64,000 nt of DNA from CAYSEQ01 sp964430475 (GCA_964430475.1 CAYSEQ010000001.1:1-64000), one strand, 5' to 3'; positions 49,470 through 58,930 are shown, counted from the first letter of the stretch. The notes: generated by a model from the letters alone, not told the origin. Translations and numbers: made by a program.

Positions 49470-50093
49470 ATGGCATTAGTAGTTTATTCAAGACAAAAAC
49501 AAATTTTAGACTTCTTAAGACAGTATATTCAGGCAAATGGGCATGCACCAAAACTTAAAGAGATAGCTGAAGCTTTGGGTGTCTCTTCGTTGGCTACTGT
49601 CCATGAGCATTTAACCACCCTTGAAAGTAAGGGGCTAATTAAAAGAAAAATCGGAAAAAATAGAGCCATAGAAATAGTTGGAGAAGATGTAAAACACTCT
49701 CCGGAAGGTGTGGAAGTTCCAATTCTAGGCTATATTGCGGCAGGTTCACCCATTGAACCCTATACTGATCCTAACGCTTCGATGGATATACCTAGTAGTT
49801 TCGTTTCAGGCAAAAAAAGAACTTATGTCCTTCAGGTTAGAGGAGATTCAATGATTGAAGAGCAGATAAGAGACGGGGATTATGTGATTGTTGAACAAAC
49901 AGAACAGGCAAATGATGGCGATATAGTCGTAGCGCTTCTTGATAATGGAATGGCCACACTCAAAAGATTCTTTAAAGAAACAACCAGGGTAAGGCTAGAG
50001 CCTGCAAATGCCAAGATGCAGCCAATTTTTGTCAAAAATGTACGAATTCAGGGTAAGGTTGTGGGTTTGATTCGAAGTTATACGAGAAATTAA
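49470..50093 (+). CDS. lexA: SOS repressor LexA
   Basis: 207 residues. The N-terminal winged helix has QKQILDFLRQYIQANGHAP, LKEIAEALGVSSLATVHEHL and LESKGLIKR. The autocleavage site is Ala91-Gly92 in LGYIAAGSPIE; the catalytic dyad is Ser127 in VRGDSMIEEQIRDGDYV and Lys165 in ATLKRFF. LexA represses DNA-damage genes until RecA-stimulated self-cleavage. The uvr genes lie just upstream on the opposite strand and are likely targets, though I see no clear shared operator. Its stop overlaps that of gpmI by 4 nt. Confidence 0.96.
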   Translation: MALVVYSRQKQILDFLRQYIQANGHAPKLKEIAEALGVSSLATVHEHLTTLESKGLIKRKIGKNRAIEIVGEDVKHSPEGVEVPILGYIAAGSPIEPYTDPNASMDIPSSFVSGKKRTYVLQVRGDSMIEEQIRDGDYVIVEQTEQANDGDIVVALLDNGMATLKRFFKETTRVRLEPANAKMQPIFVKNVRIQGKVVGLIRSYTRN

Positions 50094-51733
50094 AAAAGTC
50101 TAAGGTCGGAAAGTAAATTTCTTCCTGTCATACTAGAAGGAACAGGAAGGTTTAAAGATGATAGAATTGTGGGAGCAACATCAGCAAGGATTCCACTCCT
50201 CAGTCCATGTCCCTTACCTATGAGATTTTTTGCAACAGCGATAAAAGGAACAGGATTTGTTGAATGTTCAGTATCAATATCTCCTGTTTCAAGATTGAGC
50301 ATTTCTTCAGCGTTTCCGTGATCTGCAGTAACGACCAGTAATCCTTCATAAGCAAGTGTAAAATCGGCAAGTTTTCCCACACATTCATCCACTACCTCAA
50401 TCGCGGAAATAGTAGCTTCAATATTTCCTGTATGTCCAACCATGTCTGGATTAGGATAATTTATTACCACAAAGTTATATTTTTCAAATGCAAGTTTGGA
50501 TAAAACTGTTTGGGTAATTTCTCTAGCTTTCATTTCCGGCTTTTGATCGTAAGTTGCTACTTTTGAAGACGGGATAATAATTCTTTCCTCCAAGGGGTAG
50601 GGTTTTTCTCTAAGTCCGTTAAAATAAAAAGTGACGAATCTTTCTTTTTCACTTTCGGTAATTTTGAGCTGTCTTAATCCAAGATTAGAAAAAACACCTG
50701 AGATAGGTATGTCAACAATCTCTGGTGGAAAAGCCGGAATGGCACCCAAATTTGTTACAGGTTTACCATAATCAGTCATGGTTACGAAGTACAAATTTAC
50801 AAGTCTTTTTTTAGAAGGCGAACTGGATTTGAAATTTTTATTATCGTAATTTTTTTGAGGTGTTTGAGATTCAGAAGCGTTAGTAAAGGGATAGTCTTTA
50901 TCTAGAAAAGCTCTTGTTAATTGTCTTGGTCTATCAATCCTGAAATTAAAAAAAATGATTGAATCGTTATCTTCTATTAGGCTTAGGGGATTGCCGTCTG
51001 GATTAGTTATAATTGCAGGAGTTATAAATTCATCAGTCTCGCCTTCTGCATAGGAGAAATCTAGAGCTTCCTCAGGGTCTTTAAAAAATCTTCCTGCTCC
51101 TTGAGTTAACGCTTGATAAGCTTTGTCCGTTCTTTCCCATCTTTGATCTCTATCCATGGCCCAATAACGCCCAATAATAGTTGCGATTTTTCCTATATTT
51201 TCTTTCTGCATTACTTTTTGCAAATTCCTAAGATAAGTTTTTGCAGATGTTGGAGGTGAGTCTCGTCCATCGGTAAAAACATGGATGAAAACATTTTCAA
51301 ACTTTAACATTTTAGCCAAGTGAATAAGCGCGTATAGATGTTCTACATTTGAGTGAACTCCTCCTGCACCGACCAATCCCATCATGTGAACTTTAGAATG
51401 ATTTTTTTTAGCATGTTCAAAAGCTTCTATGAGCACTTTATTTTTGAAAAAGCTTCCATCTGCTATTGCCATGTTTATTCTTTGTAAGTCTTGGTAGATG
51501 ATCCTTCCTGCCCCCAGATTTAAATGTCCTGTTTCTGTATTTCCGTCCTCTCCTCTGGGAAGGCCTACAGCCTCACCTGATGCTTGAAGTTGGGTATGAG
51601 GATAAGACATCCATAACTTATCCATATTTACCTTTTTTGCAAGCTCAATTGCATTTCCTGGACCTTCCTTTGCTATTCCCCAACCATCAAGTATTGCAAG
51701 GATTGCAAACTTTGGAGTAAATTTTAAATTCAT
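50090..51733 (-). CDS. gpmI: 2,3-bisphosphoglycerate-independent phosphoglycerate mutase
   Basis: 547 residues of the alkaline-phosphatase superfamily. First metal Asp and motif AILDGWGIAKEGPGNAI; phosphatase-site motif EDGNTETGHLNLGAGR; substrate region FIHVFTDGRDSPPTS and IGRYWAMDRDQRWERT; second metal cluster NYPNPDMVGHTG and VTADHGNAEEML. It interconverts 3- and 2-phosphoglycerate. The usual nucleophile is Ser in GNSEVGH; here that position is Thr66, an acceptable but unusual replacement. The start overlaps the eno stop by 4 nt (ATGA), so the genes are translationally coupled. Confidence 0.95.
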   Translation of the reverse strand: MNLKFTPKFAILAILDGWGIAKEGPGNAIELAKKVNMDKLWMSYPHTQLQASGEAVGLPRGEDGNTETGHLNLGAGRIIYQDLQRINMAIADGSFFKNKVLIEAFEHAKKNHSKVHMMGLVGAGGVHSNVEHLYALIHLAKMLKFENVFIHVFTDGRDSPPTSAKTYLRNLQKVMQKENIGKIATIIGRYWAMDRDQRWERTDKAYQALTQGAGRFFKDPEEALDFSYAEGETDEFITPAIITNPDGNPLSLIEDNDSIIFFNFRIDRPRQLTRAFLDKDYPFTNASESQTPQKNYDNKNFKSSSPSKKRLVNLYFVTMTDYGKPVTNLGAIPAFPPEIVDIPISGVFSNLGLRQLKITESEKERFVTFYFNGLREKPYPLEERIIIPSSKVATYDQKPEMKAREITQTVLSKLAFEKYNFVVINYPNPDMVGHTGNIEATISAIEVVDECVGKLADFTLAYEGLLVVTADHGNAEEMLNLETGDIDTEHSTNPVPFIAVAKNLIGKGHGLRSGILADVAPTILSSLNLPVPSSMTGRNLLSDLRLF

Positions 51734-53001
51734 TTTTGTGAAAGGAGAATTTCCGCTTCAATAGCTAAGAGGCGATTATATTTTACGACTCTTTCTCCTC
51801 TGGCAGGTGCGCCGAATTTGACATAGTCTGAACCCACACCTGTTGCAAAATCCGCGATAAAGCTATCTGTAGTTTCTCCCGAACGATGCGAGGTAACAAC
51901 TTTCCATCCTGCGTCTTTTGCCATTTTAATTACCTCTAGAGTCTCAGAGATCGTTCCTACCTGATTGGGTTTTACAAGTATTCCATTACAAGCTTTTTCT
52001 TGGATTGCCTTTCTTACTCTTTCCGGGTTTGTCGCAAGAAGATCATCACCCACAATGATGAGTTGTCCTTGGAATGCTTCGTATAACTTTTTCCAGGAAT
52101 CCCATGCATCTTCCTGAAACATATCTTCAAGAAGAGCAAGATGATACTGACTGTTTATATATTTATAATATTCCAAAAGACCTGTATCGCTTAAGGGAGC
52201 AGATTTATCTCGGATTACATATTCTCCGTTTTTATAGAAAACTGTAGCCGCAACATCAAGACCCAAAAAGACATCTCGTCCCATCTGATAAGGTGTGGTT
52301 TTAATGGTTTCGTAGATAACCTCTAAGGCATCTGCGTTCGTAAACAAGTTTGGCGCATAACCACCCTCATCTCCTACTGAGTGTATTGCTCCTCTTCTTT
52401 CAAGATCTCTTCCAATAGTTAAATAAATTTCAACTCCCATCCTTAAGGCTTCGGAAAAACTTTTTGTGGTTGCTGGAATTACATGAAATTCTTGAAAATC
52501 AAGATTTCCTGCTCCATGAAGACCGCCATTAATCATGTTGAAAATAGGTGTTGGGACATGGATTTCTGCACTTATTCCAAAAGCTTTCGCAAGTCTATTT
52601 ATCCAAAGGTAGGTAGGGATCTTTTGTGCAAGGGCGGCTGCTTTACTAGTGGCAATTGAGACAGCAAGAATGGCGTTTGCTCCATATTTTGATTTATTAG
52701 GTGTTCCGTCAAGTTCAATAAGTTTTTTATCTATACGCACTTGTTCGGCAACATCCATTCCCCAAAGCGCGGGACCAAGAGTTTCGTTGATATTTGCTAC
52801 TGCCTTGCTTACACCTTTTCCTAAGTATTTGGAAGGATCGTTGTCCCGAAGTTCCAAAGCCTCGTAAGTTCCAGTCGATGTTCCGCCTGGAACTGAGGCT
52901 ACCGATATCTCACCTGTATCAAGTTGACACGCAGCTTCCACTGTTGGGATACCTCTTGAATCCAGAATTTGTCTTGCCCAAATTTTAGAAATTTTACTCA
53001 T
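51730..53001 (-). CDS. eno: Enolase
   Basis: 423 residues. IWARQILDSRGIPTVE, then the divergent mobile loop VPGGTSTGTYEALELRD (usual SGASTG), NMINGGLHGAGNLDFQEF (usual NGGxHADNxxDxQEF), the metal Asp in FLGLDVAATVFY, Glu in ALLEDMFQEDAWD and Asp in IIVGDDLLATN, catalytic Lys in ILVKPNQVGT, SHRSGETTDSFIADF, and the final Lys in RVVKYNRLL. All catalytic and metal residues are retained despite the loop changes. It dehydrates 2-phosphoglycerate to phosphoenolpyruvate, the step between GpmI and PpsA, whose genes flank it. Confidence 0.97.
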   Translation of the reverse strand: MSKISKIWARQILDSRGIPTVEAACQLDTGEISVASVPGGTSTGTYEALELRDNDPSKYLGKGVSKAVANINETLGPALWGMDVAEQVRIDKKLIELDGTPNKSKYGANAILAVSIATSKAAALAQKIPTYLWINRLAKAFGISAEIHVPTPIFNMINGGLHGAGNLDFQEFHVIPATTKSFSEALRMGVEIYLTIGRDLERRGAIHSVGDEGGYAPNLFTNADALEVIYETIKTTPYQMGRDVFLGLDVAATVFYKNGEYVIRDKSAPLSDTGLLEYYKYINSQYHLALLEDMFQEDAWDSWKKLYEAFQGQLIIVGDDLLATNPERVRKAIQEKACNGILVKPNQVGTISETLEVIKMAKDAGWKVVTSHRSGETTDSFIADFATGVGSDYVKFGAPARGERVVKYNRLLAIEAEILLSQK

Positions 53002-53031
53002 ATTTATAAAAAAGTATTATCTAAATTTATA

Positions 53032-55326
53032 TTACAGTCTATGTTTTCCTTTAGCAACCAGTTCTTTTTCAGCCTCTCTTATGACTAATCTAACCTTATC
53101 AACAACATCAGGATTTACCGAAATACTTGTGATTCCCCAAAAAACAAGTTTTCTTACGAGTTCTTCGTACTCTGAGGGAGCCTGACCACATATTGATGTT
53201 GTCACACCATTCTTTGAACATTTTTTAATAACTCTTCTTATCGCCCATAAAACACCGGGCGATCTTTCATCAAACGCTTTCGCAACCTCCGCGTTGTCTC
53301 TGTCGGTTCCGGTAAGAAGCATCGTTAAATCATTAGATCCAATAGAAACACCATCAATTCCAACTTTTATAAAATCTTCTATAAGAATGACATTTACGGG
53401 AATCTCAACCATCATCCAAAATTTGAAGCTCGGTGAAGAAAAAAGACCTTCTGCCGCAACCAACCTTCTTACCTTCGCAAGCTCTTGAGGACTTCTTACG
53501 AAGGGTATCATAAGCATGAGATTTTTATATTTTTCTCGGGTCATTTTTATTGCCTGAAGCTCTAGATTGAAGACATCAGGGTTTGCGATGTATCTATACG
53601 CACCTCTGAAACCTAGCATCGGGTTAGGCTCTTCAGGTTCCCAAGCTTCGCCTCCCGGGAGGCTTCTGTATTCGTTTGTTTTAAAATCAGTCGCACGATA
53701 GACAACCGGGCGAGGATAAAAGGCTTTGCAAAAAACCTTTAAGTCGTGGGCAAGTTTTTTTATAAATTCAAGTTGTTCCTTCTTTTTAATAGCCTCCTTT
53801 GGATGAATACCGATATTGGCGATCATAAACTCCGCTCTTAGAAGCCCTACACCATCTACATTGAGTTTGGCTGCCTCTCTTGCTCGCTCAACTTCCGCTA
53901 GGTTGACATAAAGCTTTGTTGCGGTTTTGAAATGAATTTCTTTTGGAGTAAATTTTGTTTCTTGGACTTCTATCTTTGCTCCAAGGTAGACCAATCCTCT
54001 TTCTCCATCAACGGTAACGATTGTATTATCTTTTAAGGTTTGGGTTGCGGATTTAGTTCCAACCACACATGGTATTCCAAGTTCTCGCGAGACAATCGCC
54101 GCATGCGAGGTCATTCCTCCCTCATCCGTCACTATCGCGCTGGCTTTTTTCATAGCAGGTACATAATCTGGTGAAGTCATTTGGGCAACCAAAACATCCT
54201 GGGTTTTAACCTTGCCGATCTCTTTCGGGCTTTTGAGAATTTTCACAGGTCCTGTTCCAATTCCGGGAGAGGCACCAATTCCAGTTAAAATCGGAACCTG
54301 AGCAAGTTTCAATTTTTTGCCGTCTTCAGCCTGAATTTTTATCTCTGTATCGCTTCCTTTACCTTTGAGGGTTGTAACTGGTCGGGTTTGAACTATAAAT
54401 AAGTGTTTACCTTCTTTGGCCCACTCAATATCTTGAGGAAAATAATAATGGTTTTGAAGGTTTTGCCCTATCTTTGCAAGTTTTATAATCTCTTCGTCTG
54501 TAAGTTTTGGTTTATCTTTAAGACTTTCCGGAACTTCTGTTTCTAAGGTCTTATCGCCTATTTTTACAAGTCTTATAGATTGATCTGAAATTTCTTTTGA
54601 AAGAATTAGAAATGTTTCTTTTTGAACGACATAGCGATCCGGAACAACTGCGCCTTGGACAATCATTTCTCCCAGACCCCAAACAGCCTCAATGATGATT
54701 CTATCTTTGTCATTGGTTACAGGATCGATAGTAAACATCACGCCTGATACATCAGATTGAACCATCTTTTGGACTATTACTGATATTTTTACTTTTTCAT
54801 GAGGAATTTTATTTTGTTCACGGTAGAAAATCGCGCGAGCTGTAAAAAGCGAAGCCCAACAATCTCTTATTCTGATAAGGAGATTTGTTTCACCTTTTAC
54901 ATTCAAGAAAGTTGCCTGTTGTCCGGCAAACGAAGCGTTGGGAAGGTCTTCCGCTGTTGCTGAAGATCGCACAGCAACCAAAGCAGGTCGAAAGATTTTT
55001 GAAAGTTTTTTGTAGGCTTTTACTGTTTCTAGAATTACTTCTTTTGGTATTTCGCTTGTTGTGATAAGTTTTGATATTTTCTCTGAAGCACTTTGCAGTT
55101 CATTGGAATCGTTTATATTGGTCTTTGAAAGAATTTCTCCAATTTTGGGTTGTATTTGATTTATTTCTAAAAAATAATCGTAAGCTGAGACTGTTACGCA
55201 AAAACCCTCAGGGACAGGAAATCCAGCTTGGGTCATTTCGCCTAAATTTGCTCCCTTTCCCCCCACAATCGGGATGTCATTTTTGTCAATCTCTTTAAAA
55301 GTTAGTACAAAAGGCCGGGCAGACAT
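53032..55326 (-). CDS. ppsA: Phosphoenolpyruvate synthase (pyruvate, water dikinase)
   Basis: 764 residues. The N-terminal PPDK ATP-grasp domain has VGGKGANLGEMTQAGFPVPE and ALVAVRSSATAEDLPNASFA. The swivelling phospho-His domain has DEGGMTSHAAIVSRELGIP. The C-terminal TIM barrel has VGLLRAEFMIANIGIHP, MLGFRGAYRYI, GVSIGSNDLTMLLTGTDRD and the catalytic Cys in TSICGQAPSEY. It converts pyruvate and ATP to phosphoenolpyruvate; in organisms without pyruvate kinase it is often proposed to run in the ATP-forming direction. It is upstream of eno by 30 nt on the same strand. Confidence 0.96.
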   Translation of the reverse strand: MSARPFVLTFKEIDKNDIPIVGGKGANLGEMTQAGFPVPEGFCVTVSAYDYFLEINQIQPKIGEILSKTNINDSNELQSASEKISKLITTSEIPKEVILETVKAYKKLSKIFRPALVAVRSSATAEDLPNASFAGQQATFLNVKGETNLLIRIRDCWASLFTARAIFYREQNKIPHEKVKISVIVQKMVQSDVSGVMFTIDPVTNDKDRIIIEAVWGLGEMIVQGAVVPDRYVVQKETFLILSKEISDQSIRLVKIGDKTLETEVPESLKDKPKLTDEEIIKLAKIGQNLQNHYYFPQDIEWAKEGKHLFIVQTRPVTTLKGKGSDTEIKIQAEDGKKLKLAQVPILTGIGASPGIGTGPVKILKSPKEIGKVKTQDVLVAQMTSPDYVPAMKKASAIVTDEGGMTSHAAIVSRELGIPCVVGTKSATQTLKDNTIVTVDGERGLVYLGAKIEVQETKFTPKEIHFKTATKLYVNLAEVERAREAAKLNVDGVGLLRAEFMIANIGIHPKEAIKKKEQLEFIKKLAHDLKVFCKAFYPRPVVYRATDFKTNEYRSLPGGEAWEPEEPNPMLGFRGAYRYIANPDVFNLELQAIKMTREKYKNLMLMIPFVRSPQELAKVRRLVAAEGLFSSPSFKFWMMVEIPVNVILIEDFIKVGIDGVSIGSNDLTMLLTGTDRDNAEVAKAFDERSPGVLWAIRRVIKKCSKNGVTTSICGQAPSEYEELVRKLVFWGITSISVNPDVVDKVRLVIREAEKELVAKGKHRL

Positions 55327-55398
55327 AATATAAAAACAATTTAAAAATCTTCTTATTCCACTATAGCATATTTTTAGAAAATTATGGCAAGCTACTTT

Positions 55399-56448
55399 TT
55401 ACTTTTGGCTTAATTTTTTCTTAAAGTAGTTAACCCAAGGAATATCAATTACATCAACCTTGTAATTTTGAGCCAGAAAAAGGGCAAGAAAAGATCCAAA
55501 GATTAAAACTTCAAAAATTTGCGAAAGTCTTTCCTGAGTATAAGGTACAAAAGTAAGATATTCAAAAGCGTTTTTAGAGATAACCTCCTGTGTGAGCGGA
55601 TATCTTTTTCCTACCTCCTTACTGTATAGTTTTGAGTCTATAAATATAAAAAAAAGTGCTTGTTTTATCTTTGCAGGATTAAGTAGACCTTCCATTAGGT
55701 GGTGGTTTAGTTCCGGTATATCAAAGATCAAGCTAAAAGTTTTTGCGTTTTCGTTTAACTGGTTTCTAATAGCATAACTTACTCCTATTAAATGTTCTGA
55801 AGCGATAAATACTGGTACCTTCCTTTGGAGTTTGTTTGCGTAAGATTTCGCCAAATTTCTCTCGGATGGAGCGTCCTCGTGGTATTCACCTAGAACATTG
55901 TATATTCTTGATAATGTTAAGTCAATTTCTTCTTGACTTATGTTTGCTAAACCGAGTTTATTAAGGATTCCAAGAATCGCCCCGATACTAAAACCCAAGG
56001 ACATCCTCGGTTGCTTTGAAGGGTTTAAAGTTTCATCAATTTGGTAAAAAGGGATTCTCCTTTTTTTAAAAATTTCCATTAATGTTGAGCCTTTTGTGAT
56101 TCCAAAAATCTTTGCTTTCTTGTTGATGGCTTCGTTGGTAAAATTTAGCGTCTCCTCAGTCTTGCCGGAGTAGGATGAAGAGATAACAAGAGTATCTTGG
56201 TTAAGATAATTTGGCGCGTGATAACTACTGCTTATTTCAAATGGCACTCTTAATCTACTTGCTAAAAAAGAGTGAACGATTCTTCCTCCTAGTGCGGATC
56301 CACCCATCCCAGCAAGAATCACATTTCTTACCTCAAAATAATCCTCGGGAAAATTTATAGAATTGACACTACGCCAGGATGCTTCTAATTGAAAAGGATA
56401 CGCCCTTATTGAATCCGCTATGATTTTATATTTTTGTGATAACTCCAT
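55399..56448 (-). CDS. Bifunctional phosphoglucose/phosphomannose isomerase
   Basis: 349 residues with a SIS domain: VILAGMGGSALGGRIVHSF, LVISSSYSGKTEETLNF and IFGITKGSTL, followed by a bact-PGI_C region with the conserved SLGFSIGAILGILNKLG and the NELNENAK/ELNHH segment (IRNQLNENAKTFS, IPELNHHLMEG), which holds the family's Glu and His. The family interconverts glucose-6-P or mannose-6-P with fructose-6-P. The downstream neighbour (10 nt) is upstream in transcription and encodes a phosphohexomutase, a natural metabolic partner. Confidence 0.9.
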   Translation of the reverse strand: MELSQKYKIIADSIRAYPFQLEASWRSVNSINFPEDYFEVRNVILAGMGGSALGGRIVHSFLASRLRVPFEISSSYHAPNYLNQDTLVISSSYSGKTEETLNFTNEAINKKAKIFGITKGSTLMEIFKKRRIPFYQIDETLNPSKQPRMSLGFSIGAILGILNKLGLANISQEEIDLTLSRIYNVLGEYHEDAPSERNLAKSYANKLQRKVPVFIASEHLIGVSYAIRNQLNENAKTFSLIFDIPELNHHLMEGLLNPAKIKQALFFIFIDSKLYSKEVGKRYPLTQEVISKNAFEYLTFVPYTQERLSQIFEVLIFGSFLALFLAQNYKVDVIDIPWVNYFKKKLSQK

Positions 56449-56457
56449 ATTTTATAT

Positions 56458-57819
56458 TTAGCTTCGAATTAAAGAGAGAAGTTCTCGGGTTTTTTCTTCA
56501 ACAAGGTCTTGCGATTTAGCCTCAAGTGTGAGGCGTAGAAGCGGTTCGGTATTTGATGGTCTTACACAAAATCTCCAATCTTTATATTCAACAGCAATCC
56601 CATCAAGTCGTGATCTTTTAGTATCCTTATATTTTTCAAATATCATCTTAATCTTTCCCTCTTTATCCTCTACCTCGCTATTGATTTCGCCGGAAATGAA
56701 ATATTTTTTCATTACAGGTTTTATCGCTTGGGATAATTTTTTATTAGTAGTTGATAAAAATTTAAGGATTTGCATAACAGGAATCATTCCACAATCCGAG
56801 TACCAAAAATGCTTGTAATAAGTATGACCGCTTGATTCTGCTGCGAAAACCGCATCATACTTTCGCATTGCTTCCTTTATATATGAATGTCCAACTCTGC
56901 TTAAAATAGGAGTTCCACCAAATCTTTTAATCGTATCAATTAGTGCCCAGGTATAGCGGATATCAAAAATTATCTTGCCTCTTGGATATTCTTTAAGAAT
57001 TTCTTTTATAAGTATAGTATTTAAATAGTAGGGTTCAACGAAAATTCCTCCGTCAGTTGCAAAGAAAACTCTGTCTGCGTCCGCATCCCAAGCAATACCT
57101 AAATCCGCTTTAGTGTCTTTAACAAGTTTGATGAATTCTCCTCTATTTTCTGGAACGAATGGATCAGGCCTTCCTTTTGGAAACCGTCCGTCAGGTTCGA
57201 AATTAAGAGGAATAATCTCAATGGGCAGATTGCCCTTTTTTATAATTTTTTCAAAAATTTTTCCAGCAAGGCCAAAATTCGGATTAACCACAATTCGCAT
57301 TGGTTTCATTTTAACTTCTTTGATATAACTTAAAATGAAATTGCAGTAATCTTCCCAAATATCCACTCTCTCTACATTACCCCTTTCTTGTTTTGTTTTT
57401 TGCGGTTTTTTGTCATCCTTAAGAACGAAATCTCTAATTTGGCTAATTCCCGTCTCGAAGGTGATGGGTGAGGAGTTTTCCCTAACCATTTTAAAACCAT
57501 GCCACTCGGGAGGGTTGTGGGAAGCCGTTGTTTGAATACCTCCTGCCTTTTTGTAATATCCTACTCCAAAGTAAAGCATGTCTGTTGAGATTAAACCCAC
57601 ATCCCAAACTTTAACGCCAGTCTCTATAAGTCCTTTGATTAGGGCTTCTTTTAGTTTATGAGAATGAATTCTAACATCCTCACCAACCAGAACTTCATTT
57701 TGAGGTTTAATCAAGTACGCGTAGGCTTTGCCTATTTTATAAGCAATTTCTTCGTTTAGTGTTACAGGATAAATTCCTCGGATATCGTAAGCTTTGAATA
57801 TTGAGGGATCTATTTTCAT
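56458..57819 (-). CDS. Phosphomannomutase/phosphoglucomutase
   Basis: 453 residues of the alpha-D-phosphohexomutase family. FKAYDIRGIYPVTLNEE at the start, the phospho-Ser loop QTTASHNPPEWHGFK (Ser100), the metal loop AWDADADRVFFATD (usual DGDADR), the sugar-ring loop ESSGHTYY and the phosphate-binding loop RPSNTEPLLRLTLEA. It moves phosphate between C1 and C6 of glucose or mannose for nucleotide-sugar and surface polysaccharide synthesis. Which sugar is preferred cannot be decided. It is coupled to the PGI/PMI gene, and it lies 15 nt from the polymerase delta-like gene. Confidence 0.93.
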   Translation of the reverse strand: MKIDPSIFKAYDIRGIYPVTLNEEIAYKIGKAYAYLIKPQNEVLVGEDVRIHSHKLKEALIKGLIETGVKVWDVGLISTDMLYFGVGYYKKAGGIQTTASHNPPEWHGFKMVRENSSPITFETGISQIRDFVLKDDKKPQKTKQERGNVERVDIWEDYCNFILSYIKEVKMKPMRIVVNPNFGLAGKIFEKIIKKGNLPIEIIPLNFEPDGRFPKGRPDPFVPENRGEFIKLVKDTKADLGIAWDADADRVFFATDGGIFVEPYYLNTILIKEILKEYPRGKIIFDIRYTWALIDTIKRFGGTPILSRVGHSYIKEAMRKYDAVFAAESSGHTYYKHFWYSDCGMIPVMQILKFLSTTNKKLSQAIKPVMKKYFISGEINSEVEDKEGKIKMIFEKYKDTKRSRLDGIAVEYKDWRFCVRPSNTEPLLRLTLEAKSQDLVEEKTRELLSLIRS

Positions 57820-57834
57820 AAAAAGTTTTTAGTA

Positions 57835-58515
57835 TCAGTCTTTTGATTCTAATTGCGTAACCACCAACAAATCAAGTTCGTTGTTTAACTCAGATTGAGA
57901 ATTTTTTACTTTTATGTCTAGAAAGGAGAGTTTCAGAATAATTTCTTTAAGTTTTTCTTTAGAAAATTTGGAAGCTTGTTTTTTGAGTCTAGTTATTTTC
58001 CAACTTGGATAGTTTATAGTCTCAGCATCAGTTTTAATCCAAAATAAGTCTCTTATGTGTCTTGCAAAAAGAGCAAAAATCAATTCTAATGGCTCGTTTT
58101 TTACTGACTGGTGTAATAAGTTTAAGGCTTTGCGGGTATTACCAGGGAAAAAAGATTCAAGAAAAGACCAAACAATTTTGGGGAGATTATATATTTCTAC
58201 AATTTTATCTTTTGGCAATTTGGTAAGAAATTTATCGTTTAAAATTCCTTGGTTGTATATGATAAGATTTATTTCAGGATTGCCTTTTTCTTTTTTTAGC
58301 CAGTTTAAGTCTTTTTGCGTAATAACTTTGATATCCTCAACAACTACAGCTTTCTTTTTTTGAAAAAGACTCTGATTTGCTAAAATTTCCCTTAAGTTTC
58401 CTTTTTGTTCAAATTTTATTACTTCCCAGTCTCTTTTTCTAAGACTATCTATTATTGTTTGTAGTCTTTCGTAAGATTTAATTAGGTCATCTCCGTGAAT
58501 AACAAGTATTTTCAT
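57835..58515 (-). CDS. DNA polymerase III delta-like subunit
   Basis: 226 residues, shorter than typical HolA (about 340). The order of segments fits clamp-loader delta: KILVIHGDDLIKSYERLQTI, LREILANQSLFQKKKAVVVE (delta family fLFGekrlvvve), NPEINLIIYNQG, KIVEIYNLPKIVWSFLESFF and a C-terminal helical collar (LIFALFARHIRDLFWIKTD, LKEIILKLSFLDIKVKNSQ). Delta opens the sliding clamp during replication. The call relies on this pattern, not on a single motif, and no Walker A is expected. Confidence 0.8.
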   Translation of the reverse strand: MKILVIHGDDLIKSYERLQTIIDSLRKRDWEVIKFEQKGNLREILANQSLFQKKKAVVVEDIKVITQKDLNWLKKEKGNPEINLIIYNQGILNDKFLTKLPKDKIVEIYNLPKIVWSFLESFFPGNTRKALNLLHQSVKNEPLELIFALFARHIRDLFWIKTDAETINYPSWKITRLKKQASKFSKEKLKEIILKLSFLDIKVKNSQSELNNELDLLVVTQLESKD

Positions 58516-58528
58516 CTAAATTTTAATT

Positions 58529-58930
58529 TTATTTTCTTTTTAGGTATTTTATATACATTTCCCTTATCTTGTCGTTAAATTTTCTCTTACCCCTTTTAAT
58601 ATGTGGTACAAGACTTCCTGAAAAGTTTTTAGGTATATGGAGTAGTTCATGGATGATAACCTTATCTTTTTCGCTACTTTCTAGTTTATCAAAGTTTTCA
58701 GATAAAACCTCTATGATGTAATTAGGACTTTCTCTAAGGGCAATTTGCCATATTCTCGTTAATCCCCAGACCCTTGCGTAAGCCCGAGCTTTTGAACCGT
58801 AGGATCTATAGCAATGAATCTTTGAAGTATCTATCCAATCCATATCAAGCACTTTAGTCAAATGAAGTATTTTATTCTTAACATCTGGTGCTTTTTCCCA
58901 CTTTATCCTTTTTCTTTTTTTTACTCTCAT
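58529..58930 (-). CDS. Putative HExxH metallopeptidase (phage-metallopeptidase-like)
   Basis: 133 residues, basic. KVIIHELLHIPKNFSGSLVPH near residue 100 has the HExxH zinc motif followed after about 11 residues by a further His, the pattern of the small putative metallopeptidase family PF18894 known from phages, archaea and Patescibacteria. The first half has KIHCYRSYGSKARAYARVWG, also typical. There is no signal peptide, so it is cytoplasmic. Its stop-to-start spacing with the EF-Tu-like gene is zero (it begins directly after it in transcription), indicating coupling. Substrate unknown. Confidence 0.7.
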   Translation of the reverse strand: MRVKKRKRIKWEKAPDVKNKILHLTKVLDMDWIDTSKIHCYRSYGSKARAYARVWGLTRIWQIALRESPNYIIEVLSENFDKLESSEKDKVIIHELLHIPKNFSGSLVPHIKRGKRKFNDKIREMYIKYLKRK

